Of a DNA stretch of 64,000 nucleotides, positions 45,356 through 55,948 are shown piece by piece. The position numbers were made by a program, and so were the translations under genes. The stretch is from Akebia trifoliata (lineage: Eukaryota > Streptophyta > Magnoliopsida > Ranunculales > Lardizabalaceae): the NCBI GenBank assembly GCA_017979445.1, contig CM030714.1:40776826-40840825 (forward strand), written 5' to 3'. How positions within the stretch are numbered: position 1 is the first letter of the stretch; every line of letters starts with the position of its first letter. Under the pieces are notes generated by a model. That model worked only from the letters and a program-made list of their open reading frames with translations. It ran no database searches and was not told the DNA's origin.

Positions 45356-47514
45356 ATGAACACTCTATTCCACACGTGCAACTCGCATTTGCGACTCATA
45401 CGCGAGCCTTTGAAGTGCGAAAGGAGGATCTGTTACCGCGAGAACACTAGACCGAAGAGAGTCGGTCTTACCAGGACGACAGGAGTTGGTTTTGGGAGGA
45501 CGGCACGTGCGATGGCGTCTGAGACAGGAGGATTAAGGAACACAGAGGAACTGAAAAAGGGAATAGCTGAGTTATACGACGAGTCTTCGGCTGTATGGGA
45601 GGATATTTGGGGAGACCACATGCACCATGGATTCTACGATCCGCACGTGCAAGCTTCGATTTCTGACCATCGATTTGCTCAGATTCGTATGATCGAAGAA
45701 ACTCTCAGATTTGCTGGTGTTCCAGGTTCTCTTATCTCTCTCTCACACATACACACACACACTCTCTCTCTCTACCTTATCTTTTGGGGTTGCTTTGTTG
45801 GGTTAATTTAATGAGTCCGCGTAGCCTTACTAAAACACGATCGGATGCTTAGGGTCGTAGAGGACAAAATTCTATGAATTAAAAAAAAAAAAAAGTCGTG
45901 TTAAAGTGACCTCAGCGGCTACATCTTGACGTGGCGCGTGGTGGCGCGCATGTCCATGATGTGGGCGGCATCACATCAAAGTCGCTCGTGTCGTGTTAGG
46001 TCACTCCACTAGTACTCAAAGAAATTAGGGAGAATTGAGTTTGAAGGACTCTTTATCGAGTATATGTAACGAATAATCTCTATTAAATAATATATATATA
46101 TATATATATATTTTTAAAGAATTAAAAAAAAAACACCTGAAATACCCTTTTAACATTTTCACAATTTTAAAAAGTGTTTTCCCTTTGACAATTGTACAAA
46201 GGGTTTCATCTAAAAATGCAGGGAGTCCGTTCAAAAACTCAATCAATTTATTTAGTTATTAATATTTCTGTAAAAAAATAAAAAATTAATATTGTATTTA
46301 TTAAAAATTAAATTCAATATAATTTTATAAGACACAGTTGTGTTGACTTGCTAATTTTTGAGTTGAATCAATTCGATGAACATTCAAGTTGAATTTTTAA
46401 ATTATATTTTAATTATTTATATATTTTAATAAATTTAATATTCATAAGTCAAATTATTTTGATGATAATCATCCTTATTTATAAGAGATGATCATAGTTA
46501 AGGGACATGTCATTAATTATAAAATATAGGAATAATTCAAATATTCTCAAATAAACATATTCTTTTAAATTTCAAAAATCATTCAAAGGGTAATTGTGGT
46601 ATTTTTATTTTAAATTTTTTTTTTAAGTTAATATTTGATAAATTGAGTATTAAAGAGTCCATATTTTTTTAGAAAGAATTTTTTGATCCATATTCTTAAA
46701 AAAAGTAAGGTCTTTCGGGGTAATTGTCCCAAGAAATTATCATGGGTGTCAATAGAAACTTAAACAGTGGTACGTCGTTAGACATTGTGTTTCCAACCAA
46801 TGATGAGATGGGGAGATATTCTCTTTGTAAACTGATCCGTATGAATAAACTATAGAAACCTGTATTTTTCTTCTCATCTCAGCTGTTCGTTGGTCTCTTG
46901 GTGTCCAGCGTCGTTGAACCCTAAAAAAAAAATACTTGTCGATATGATCTTGGTAGGACCCACTTGTCAGTGGGTGCACGTGAACAGCCAGATGATCTCA
47001 ATTATTGGAACCGTGGACCCAAAATGAACAGTATTGCCTTATTTTTCTTTATTATCATTAAAGTCGTGATAATCTGACTACTTACCTGACGTGACAGGGT
47101 CAGTTATCGTAAATTTGCACTCTTCAGGATACACGGCTGCACTTCCTTGGAATTGTGTATCCCAAGGAACGCAGATCTACTATCCCAAACTTGTCACGTC
47201 AAGATAGTCGATTGAGTTTGCCACGTGGGGTAGTCAGATTATCACGATTCTTTTCATTATTGAAAATTTGGAATCTCTTGGTGAGGTAAATCTCTCCGTA
47301 TTTGGGAGTGGATCGATGTCAACGGTTGAGGGAGATCCACGTCACATAAGATAAAAAAAAAAAAAAAGGAGATTATTTGCCACTATTTTTGTTAACGACA
47401 CTCCAATTCTTATGTAAATCACCACACATCTTGAGGTGGAGTTAGCAAAAGTTGGTGTGGTCATAAAATCGAGTTTGTTAAAATATTGTGGGCCGTCTAT
47501 TTTCAAAACTGTTC

Positions 47515-47551
<37 letters not shown>

Positions 47552-50500
47552 ATATGGGGACGGTTCAGCAGCCCTAAAGTTTGCTAAGTTTGGTGCCAAA
47601 CATTTTTCAAAATATGGGTTAGAAACTTTGGAATGAGCTGATTTTTTGTGAGGATGATCTCTATGATGAGGAGATCATCCTCACTAAAAATCAGCCTATT
47701 ACAAAACTTCTGACCCCATAAAAAATGATTTACAAAAATTGGACGGTCCACGATTCTTCTGTAAACTAGGGTTAGAAGTTTCAAAATCAACCTATTCCAA
47801 AACTTCTAACCCCATCAAAAGTGATTTGCAAAAAATGTTTGGCACAAAACTTGGCAAACTTTAGGGCTGTCGAACCGCTCCCTGTATATATATATATATA
47901 TATTTACATCTCATCTACACCATGCTTTAGGTGTTGATCTACACTGAACATACCTTATAATTCTATTACAAAAATTCTCAATCATAATGGGATCCACATC
48001 ATTTTAAGATATTAAATGCTCATATGTCTAAACGGCAAATATTAAGATGCATTAAATATACCTTGGAAATAAGCATTTGAGGATATTTTTGGTAGGAAAA
48101 TAAAGTCTGGAGTTGTATTTAATGCATTTGCATGTATGCCCTTGGGGGACATGTTTACAAACCTCAATACTTGTTATATCCTCTCTACTCTCAGCATCTA
48201 TTCTCTCCGAAAACCATTGATCAAACCTAAAAATGTTTGAGAAACAATTTCCTTCCAAACTCAAATCTTACTATAAGTTGTTGAGCTCAAAGGGATTACC
48301 AAATTTGCAATCCAACACCAAAGTCCTCTAGATTTCATGGAAAAATCAAAATCAAAAAATCAAAATCAAAAGAATAATTTTTTGGGATTGATCCAAGATT
48401 TTGAAAATGGACAGCTATTGACTCCCACCTAACTCCCAAATTAAAATTTAATGGTGAAAAATGATTGTTTTTAAGTTGTTATTATTATTATTATTAATCG
48501 TGTTTTTGGATGCCACAAGGTTAGTTCAACAACCCTTAGTAAGATTTGAAATCTTACTAAGTTAGTAAGGCTAGACTTACTCAAAATGCTCTATATATAA
48601 TTTATTTTTTTAAATATGAGTTTTATCGTGAGATCTAAAAGGTTGTGGTGCAGCCCAATGATAATTTTGGGAGAGAGAGAGAGAGAATTGATGTTGAGAG
48701 GAGAGAAGATCTAATTGGTATTTGATTTAAAGAATGAGGGTATTATAGGTATTTAATCTTGTAAATCCTACCCCAAGGTTGGTTGAGTAATAAACTTGAT
48801 AGAGTAAGGTTCCCTTGGACTTGTCAGAACTCCGACAACTCAAAGGTGGGTTTTGTAATAGGAAAAAAGTTTGTCGTAGCCCATATCCCACTTAGAAGTT
48901 GAAGTTTTAGATGTCTCATTTATGTGCCTATGTTTACTTTTGGTAATCTCATTCTGTTCAAAGTTATCTATGGAAGAGAAACATTAAATAATACCTTTAT
49001 GAAGAAGGTATTGCTTATAGAGACTACCCATAAATTCAAATCCATTATCACTAATAAGGATCTTTTATTTTGCATCAAAATAGGTTTTCACATAGCCAGC
49101 CTGAAAATAAACAAACATTGCATGCTTTTCAAACTTACATCTCATGGGGTAAATCCAAGTAAATCTGCAAGTCATCTACAAAAATAATTCACCAATGATA
49201 TCTAGATCAAGATTGTCATAGGACACGGCCCCCAAACATCACTGTGTACCAAATAAGGTGCTAGTTATAGTTCTGAAACATTAAACTGGAACTTTTACTT
49301 AGTCGACGATTCAAACTTAGAAGAAGTTTTATAAATGTAGTATTGAAAGAAAGGCAGTAGTAGTATTTTATAAGTGTGCATATTTCATATTTGTGGATCT
49401 GAGATTTTGTTTCACTACCCATTTAAAATCTTTTGATATTTTAAGTGTGAATAGGGTTTTTGATTTTGATATGGACCTCAATTTATTTTCCTTATTTGAG
49501 TATTATACTAGTAATTGATGCCATGGATTTTTATTTTATTTAGTAATATAATAGATTTAGGTGTTATTTGCTTTCCTAAAATAACATTTAATAAGTAATT
49601 CCTTAGGAATGGATGCAAGAGTTTATTTGAAGGGGAAATTACTTAAAGGACCCTGACGGAGGGATTTCTTTCTAAATAGTCCTTGAATTTTGGGCGGTAG
49701 CTTGATAGTCCATTTAGTCAACTTTTTTATTGTCGAGCTCACCACTTTTTATCTATTGTCGAGTTCAATATTTTTATTGTCAAACTTACCACTTTTATTT
49801 GTTGTTGAGCTCACCAATTTTTATTGTTGAATTCGACAATTTTTAAAAAATGCTGAACTTGACAATAAAAAAGTGGTGAACTCGACACTGGTAAAATCCA
49901 CCTATCTTTGTTTTTCGAGTTTTTCCGACTAAAATACATGGAAAAATCAACTAAAAACTTGAGATAAAGACTTGCCTAGATGATTTCAGAAGAACCATCC
50001 TTGATCGATTTTCATCCAAAAATGAAAAAAAAAAAAATTGAAAAATCTTATTTTACATAACGTCTTCAAAAAACTTGGAAATGTTTCTTCTTCCTTCTTA
50101 AATCCTTTCCGACGGAATGGAGTCTCCGAAACATAATTGGGATACCGAAAGTCCATTTTTTTTTTACAAAAACTGTGAGGTTGAACGGTTAGGGCATTCA
50201 ATCCTGGGAAATGTGGCGATGAGGTCCAGGGGCTGGTAGAAAAGAAAGTTATACTAAATGGACTATTAAGAGAAGCCCTAGAACTTGAGGACTAATTAGA
50301 AAGAAATCCCTACGCAAGGGTCCTTTAAGTAATTTTCTCTTATTTGAACTTGTTGTAATGAACACAATATGAGTGAAGAATTTGGCTTTACTTAGGATTT
50401 TGATGACCCTGGAAATTTATCTTGAAGGTCTTGATCCTTTATAGGAGATTGTTTTTCTTCTACTTTTATTTGATTTAAGCTAAAAGAAAGAAAGAAAAAT

Positions 50501-53500
50501 AAGCTGCTCAGGTTTCTCAATTTTTTTGGTGGGTTGGTTTCTAGAGGACTCAATGAAGAGGCCCAAGACAATAGTTGATGTTGGGTGTGGGATTGGAGGC
50601 AGCTCAAGATACCTAGCAAGAAAGTATGGGGCCAAATGCCAAGGAATCACCTTGAGCCCCATTCAAGCGCGAAGGGCACAAGAACTTGCCATTGCGGAAG
50701 GATTGGCAGATAAAGTAAGTGAGCCTTTGTGCTTTATAAACCATACCACTACTATCTTTTTTCTTTAAACATGAACTTGGAAATGCAAGGTCTCATATTT
50801 CATCCTTAGTGACACAACTCATTATGTTAAAAAATCCTAGGTACCCATCATTCAATGATTTCAACCTATGAAAAATCTCCTCCAAAACTTGACCCGGCTG
50901 AGTTTTTCAGGGTGATTTGTCTCTGATATCATTTGCAACACCAAATCAGACCCATTGAGTGATGGGTTTTTCTTTTTTGATAAGACCATCGCTACCAAAT
51001 GAGTAACTTAGATGTCCGGTAAAAATAAAAATGTTGACAGTGGTTGGAGGATTTAACAATTCTGCATGGTTAACAGGTATCCTTTCAAGTTGCAGATGCA
51101 CTTCAGCAACCATTTTCTGATGGACAGTTTGACCTTGTTTGGTCCATGGAAAGTGGAGAACACATGCCAGACAAAACTAAGGTATCCTCTCTCTTCATAG
51201 ATTATCTTAGAGTTTTTTTTTAATTGCTTTTAAAAATTTAAGATACAAGTCAGAGACTCGGAATGCCTATTACAATATTTGTGATGCAAATGCTGTTATG
51301 CACGATAAATGTATAGAGAAATTGATCTAAGAACAATAAAGAAATAAAATGAAGCAAGATGCAATCACACACCAAACACGGAAATTTTTACGTGGTTCCC
51401 AGAAGACTGAGGTGCATCCACAGATCACACCAATTCCACTATGAAGAGAAAATTCACAGTTACATATTATACCCTTCCACTGAAAATAGATATCTATACC
51501 CCCAAGAAAACCTAACTAGGGTTTTACATAAGACCAATGAAATTGCGAAAATACCCTTGGAAAAAATAGCTTGACCGGTGGGACTCTTGACTTGATTTAC
51601 AGTACCTCTTTATTGACCAGTACCATCAGGTTCCACAAACCATATTAAAGTAATCTTCTAATGCTAGAGAACCACGTGATGATTGTTCATGAATTATCCA
51701 CCCCATACATTCAACTGATTCTAGTACTTCTCTATTGGATTTTATTAAGAGCAAGAGCACACCTGTTCGCAATCAACGTGCAAGAGTGCCTTAGTGTAAC
51801 TAAGAGGTTCCCTACCCCATGTTTCTAATTCATAAGCATGTGGATATCGACAAATCAACTAAAATTCTCCGTATTCAAATATATATTTTTTTGATACATA
51901 GGTATCCAGACTTAGTCCAACTAATCCCATGGACACACCCGTCACCACTTCCAGCACGTGCCTTGTGTACCTGGCCTCTTAAAGCACTAGGGTGGTGGCC
52001 AACAAGGGGTGAAGTGATTCGAACTCAGGACCTCTGCTTCCTGAGGCATGGCCTTGGCCATCTCCCCAACCCTTTGTTGGTCATATTCAAATATAATGAT
52101 CTCTTGAACCTTTCTCTATCTCCATTTTGAATTGATTGTCTAATGTTACTCGATCTCTCTGTTTAAACTGACAGTTTGTGAGCGAGTTGGCACGTGTTGC
52201 ATCACCTGGGGCCACTATAATAATAGTAACTTGGTGCCACAGAGATCTCTCGCCCTCTGAGAATTCCTTGAAGCCACAAGAGACAGAGCTTTTAAGAAAG
52301 ATATGTGACGCATATTATCTTCCGGCCTGGTGCTCTACTGCAGATTATGTCAAGTTACTTGAGTCCCTCTCATTGCAGGTACAGTCATCTACATCTAAGT
52401 GTAGGTGTGCCATATGTGTGATTGTATGTATGCAACATGTCATTGTTAAGTTGAGAACCAATATGCAATTTGTCCCACCTAGAAGATTCTTAGGTCAAAA
52501 GTTCATTTAATTAGTTAGTTATAACCGGCCAATCTATACCCTTTTCAGTTCTTGTTCATTCACATTCCACTCTTATCTTCCAAACGAAATCAATGGATTG
52601 GGTGGTTAATATTTGAAGTTTGTAATTAGTTGGGCCTAGAAGATCTCGAAGACATGATAAACCAAATGATGTTTACCAAATCTTCTGCATTGTGCCACTT
52701 ATACACCATATCGAGGCGTGAGGTTGCCTCGGGACAGGGCTTTCCAAGACACCCTATCAACTATTATTAGAAAATGTAGAAGTATGTAACAGTTTTGAAA
52801 AACATTGAATAGTCTACATCTTCTACATTAATGCCTTGTGTCGAAGGCGTGCACTTTACATGCCTATGCTGGTGGGGGTGGCAATTTTCAGTGGGTATAG
52901 CCTTTTTTCAATTTCTTTTCCCTCCCTCTCCAACCTTTCCCAACCCTCATCAACAAAAACATCTTACTCCATTTATTTATTTTCATAATTTTTCCCCTAA
53001 ATTTATCTTACCATTCATTCATTTTTAACTTGTATTGTTAATTTCCAAAGGCATTCTAGTAAACATTGCGTGGCCATGCTTGATGATTGCACCTCACACT
53101 TAAGTCATTAAAGTGTTTCGCATCTTGCCTATGTTCAACGACATTGATACAATCTAGTGTCCATTAGGAAACTTAAATACTTAGATACACAATTATACAT
53201 GCAATATGTATAACCAACTGGATCCATTGAGGCAGGATATCAAGTCAGCGGATTGGTCAGACTATGTGGCTCCATTTTGGCCTGCGGTGATACGCTCTGC
53301 TTTAACATGGAAAGGCATCACTTCATTACTGCGAAGTGGTAAGCATTGCATCCATCACATCTAGAGCTTCTTAATTTTCTTTTGTTTGTTAATTTTCATT
53401 ATTTTCTTCTAATCGTCGTCATGGGTTACTCAGGATGGAAAACCATAAAGGGAGCACTGGTGATGCCGTTGATGATTGAAGGCTACAAAAAGAATCTTAT

Positions 53501-53537
53501 CAAATTTTCCATCATCACTTGCAGAAAGCCTGAATGA
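45356..53537 (+). CDS. VTE4: Gamma-tocopherol O-methyltransferase, plastid
   Basis: Six exons, 45356-45725, 50545-50714, 51077-51181, 52175-52378, 53236-53338 and 53434-53537, join in frame into 351 residues, close to the 348 of the Arabidopsis enzyme, which also has six exons. It methylates gamma- and delta-tocopherol with S-adenosylmethionine to alpha- and beta-tocopherol, the last step of vitamin E synthesis, at the plastid envelope. The first 50 or so residues are basic and Thr/Arg-rich, a plausible transit peptide; an in-frame Met before ASETGG (about residue 53) could start a shorter form. The SAM site V134-D-V-G-C-G-I-G-G142 and the motifs QFDLVWSMESGEHMPD (197-212) and ATIIIVTW (228-235) are intact. 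Intron 1 is 4.8 kb and packed with mobile-element debris. The related plant N-methyltransferases are the main alternative, but plastid targeting and exon structure favour VTE4. Confidence 0.96.
45895..46012. repeat. GC-rich family M relative in VTE4 intron 1
   Basis: GTCGTGTTAAAGTGACCTCA at the left and (inverted) GAGTACTAGTGGAGTGACCT at the right are the inverted ends. The core, GACGTGGCGCGTGGTGGCGCG, is much richer in GC than its surroundings. It is preceded by a fragment of the 400-bp repeat (45830-45890). Confidence 0.5.
47062..47249. mobile_element. MITE with GTCGTGATAATCTGAC ends in VTE4 intron 1
   Basis: GTCGTGATAATCTGACTACT at the left and TAGTCAGATTATCACGATT at the right are near-perfect inverted ends. 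The interior GACGTGACAGG... / CTTGTCACGTC... also pairs. It is related to the elements at 2724 and 8704. A clean 9-bp duplication is not visible. Confidence 0.68.
47371..47467. repeat. Tiny MITE relative, copy 4, in VTE4 intron 1
   Basis: ATTTGCCACTATTTTTGTTAA and AGCAAAAGTTGGTGTGGTCA are the weakened inverted ends of the tiny MITE family. It is older than the other copies, judged by mismatches. Confidence 0.45.
47556..47882. mobile_element. Micron-like hairpin MITE in VTE4 intron 1
   Basis: It lies between a (TA)n tract of about 38 bases and another of about 20. It begins GGGGACGGTTCAGCAGCCC and ends GGGCTGTCGAACCGCTCCC, the unit 2 subfamily. One complete hairpin and one shortened hairpin are present, with the spacer TTGGACGGTCCACGATT. 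Confidence 0.78.
48900..49290 (-). pseudogene. Ty1/copia integrase fragment, antisense in VTE4 intron 1
   Basis: On the minus strand the translation shows, in order, H-L-I-W-type then V-H-S-D-V-W-G-P-C-P-like residues, D-D-x-x-x-x-x-W, then K-I-x-x-L-x-S-D-N-G-x-E-F, and finally E-Q-N-x-x-x-K-S-K-H-R-H-I. These are the copia integrase core landmarks in the correct order. Stops and frameshifts interrupt it. Only this short piece of the element remains; no LTRs, reverse transcriptase or gag are visible. Confidence 0.7.
49632..50339. mobile_element. Mutator-type non-autonomous element (708 bp) with perfect 9-bp duplication
   Basis: TTATTTGAA at 49623-49631 is repeated at 50340-50348. The ends share AAATTACTTAAAGGACCCT in inverted orientation, and similarity continues through GGGATTTCTTTCTAA and TAGTCC for about 50-80 bases. 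The core has many short alternating words of the GTCGAGCTCACCACTTTT type. It has no transposase. It ends about 200 bases before VTE4 exon 2. Confidence 0.85.
51330..51660. repeat. LTR-like dispersed repeat, copy 2, in VTE4 intron 3
   Basis: It matches 6000-6550 in word order (GCAATCACACACC, TTTTTACGTGGTTC, CAATTCCACTATGAAGAG, GGGTTTTACATAAG, TTTATTGACCAGTACCATCA). 'ACGTGGTTC' followed by a 'CCACTATG' block is common in plant LTR regions. It has no coding part. Confidence 0.5.
51880..52085 (-). repeat. tRNA-derived SINE, minus strand, in VTE4 intron 3
   Basis: On the minus strand a B-box-like GAGTTCGAATCAC near 52018-52030 follows an A-box-like GAGATGGCCAAGGCC near 52042-52060. The body contains CACCACCCTAGTGC. 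This spacing and order fit a tRNA-related SINE head. Confidence 0.5.
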
Positions 53538-53890
53538 AAGAAAACCAGAGACAATGCTATTTCAATTATTTTTGAGCTAGAATATTACAACCAATAATTT
53601 CTGGATTTTTTTAATTATATATATATTAATAAATTTTGACATGGAATTCTAGTCTAATGGTGAAGCTAAGGCCATGTGTGCACGTGTCACACCCTTTTGA
53701 TCTCTATCCCTCGATGATTGCCCCGACTTAACAAGTAATGCTCATTGAACGACTAGATTGACTTGCATGTGTTAAACATCAAGCATTTTTTTTTTTTCTT
53801 TTCGAGAGGATTTTAGTGATAACTTGAATCATCCTCACAAGAGATATTGGAATCTATCATTCAAATCAATTTGAAATAAGTGTTCACTTA

Positions 53891-55316
53891 GGCCTTGTTC
53901 ATTAGAGTTTCAGGAGTCAGTTTTTTTTTTGCTTTTAAGTCAAAAAAGTCAAATAAATGACATTCGTTTAGACTTTTTTGACTTCCACGGATTTCAATTG
54001 AAGTCCAAAAGTAACTCTTAAAAAAAATCGTCTAAGAGGAATTTTTTCAAATGATTTTTACGGGAAATAAAAAACATAAAATAACTTAAATATAGTTACC
54101 AAAATACTTTTAATCTTTAATTAAATTTTCAATCAAATTTAACCTTAAAAATGAAATGAGATTACTAAAATACCCGTCATTTTTATCAAAATATCCCTTA
54201 TCTTTAATCAAAATTTCAACCAAACTTAACCTTAAAAAACAAAAGGAAATTATCAAAATACTGTTCATATTTAATTAAATTTTCAACTAAAATACCCTTT
54301 ATCTTTAATCAAATTTTCAACCAAACTTAATCTTAAAAAATAAAAAGGAATTACTAAAATACCCTTCATCTTTAATCTAATTTTCAACTAAATTTAATCT
54401 TAAAAAATAATTTTTTTTAATTAAAATACCCTTCATCTTTACTTCCAAGTTTAAAAAAAATTCATCATCACTACTTTATTACCAAAACACCCTTCATCTT
54501 TATGTGGATGTTGAATTGTGTATTATGCAGGTATTTTCTTTATTACATGTTCATTTTTAAGAGAAGATGTTATTGAAATTTCAATAAAATTATAAAATTT
54601 ATAAATTTATTTAAATTGAAAATAATTATTTTTATAATTTTTTAATATAAATTTATTATAAATATATTGGGGCGGATCATGGGACATATGTAAAAACAAT
54701 GGTTTTTCAAAATATGGGTTAGAGGTTTTAGATTAAACTGCTTTTTTGTGAGGATGGTCACTATGATGAGAAGATCATCTTCACGAAAAATCAACTCAAT
54801 CTAAAACTTCTAAATCCATCAAAAGTGATTTACAAATTATTGACAAAAAATCGACGATCCACATTCTAAATCACTTTTAATGGGGTTAGAAGTTTCAGAT
54901 TGGATTGATTTTTTTTTTTTTTCGGATGATCTTCCCATCATAGAGATTATCCTCACAAAAAATCAGCTCAATCCGAAACTTCTAACCCATATTTTGAAAA
55001 TTTATTAATGTTACATTATTTTTACATATGTTTTTCCATGCCCCTTAAAAATTTATTATATAGTATAATTATATATTTATTAAGGTATTTTGATTATTTT
55101 TTGTACATTCTGGATGTATTATCAACATTAAGGGTATTCTAATCATTTTATCAAAATCCAACAATAAAAAATTGTCAAACGAATATCAATTTCTGACTTA
55201 AATGCTTCTGTAATAAACATACTTATACTATATGTGATTTTTCAGACTCTAAACTTCTGCTTCTTCCAGAAGTTAACTTTTTGAATCTAGAATTGACTTC
55301 TGTAAAGAACAGACCC
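53891..55316. mobile_element. Tourist-like element, 1426 bp, TTA duplication, with internal tandem repeats
   Basis: It begins GGCCTTGTTCATTAGAG and ends GAACAGACCC, flanked by TTA at 53888-53890 and 55317-55319. Sub-terminal TCAGGAGTCAG and GAAGTTAACTT regions are also loosely inverted. At 54080-54440 an AT-rich unit with ATACCCTTCATCTTTAATC and TTTTCAACCAAACTTAA recurs about four times. It has the same overall plan as the element at 41967-43530. Confidence 0.65.
54669..55044. mobile_element. Hairpin MITE nested in the Tourist-like element
   Basis: It begins GGGGCGGATCATGGGACATA and ends TATGTTTTTCCATGCCCC. It has two hairpin modules of the Micron-like family (GTGAGGATGGTCACTATGAT; CATAGAGATTATCCTCAC) with a spacer resembling ATCGACGATCCACATTC. 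The flanks are AT-rich but not a pure TA tract. Confidence 0.65.
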
Positions 55317-55948
55317 TTAATTTCTATTTGACTTCTAATATATACATAAGATAGTGAGTATTTTTTTTTTTTTTTGAAAATGATATCAATTTTCACGTCA
55401 CTTCAACACGATTCTATATTATTATAGTAGCACATCTTGACGTGAAAGTGGATAGGAATTATAGATGGTTTTTCATTATGTATCTTGAGGAAATATCTGT
55501 GTTCCCATACACTTTCATGTCAGGATGTGCGATGTCCAATCTTGAGGTCACTTAAGCATTATTCTGTTCTAATTTCAAATGAAGCAGTTGAGAGCTTCAC
55601 ACGTTTCTTAACCTTCCTCTGCCTCACCCGGCATACTTTATACGTTTGTGTATTCTAGATCTGCACATCTCTAGGATTATGGTGTGCGAAAATTGGAAAA
55701 TGCAGACATGTAGTCAACTTCGCTTAGGGGACCTAACAACTTTTCATGTAAAAATTATGAGCTGTTCCTCTCTCGCTCTCTTTCTTCTCTCACATAACAC
55801 ACCCATGCCCACATCCAGAGCCACACGCACCCACAAAAGACAGCATGAAATATTCAATTGAATTGGAGGACAGAAAAGGAAAGAAAGCTTCTAACCCAGA
55901 GAGTGGACCCTCAAAGAAACACAAACAAGAATACACAACTACTATTGT

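Larger units (their letters stand above)
53538..55948. other. Convergent intergenic region between VTE4 and the coiled-coil gene
   Basis: VTE4 and the next gene end towards each other here. The region holds VTE4 3' sequence, the Tourist-like element at 53891-55316 with a nested hairpin MITE, and a weak family M relative at about 55396-55565 (GAGGTCACTTAAGCATTATTC at its right end). 55570-55948 is probably the 3' UTR of the minus-strand gene; it has a TC-rich tract but no clear signal. Confidence 0.6.

Noticed and set aside
50526..50768. Independent small methyltransferase gene starting inside VTE4
   Set aside because: It is VTE4 exon 2 (50545-50714) read through into flanking intron sequence.
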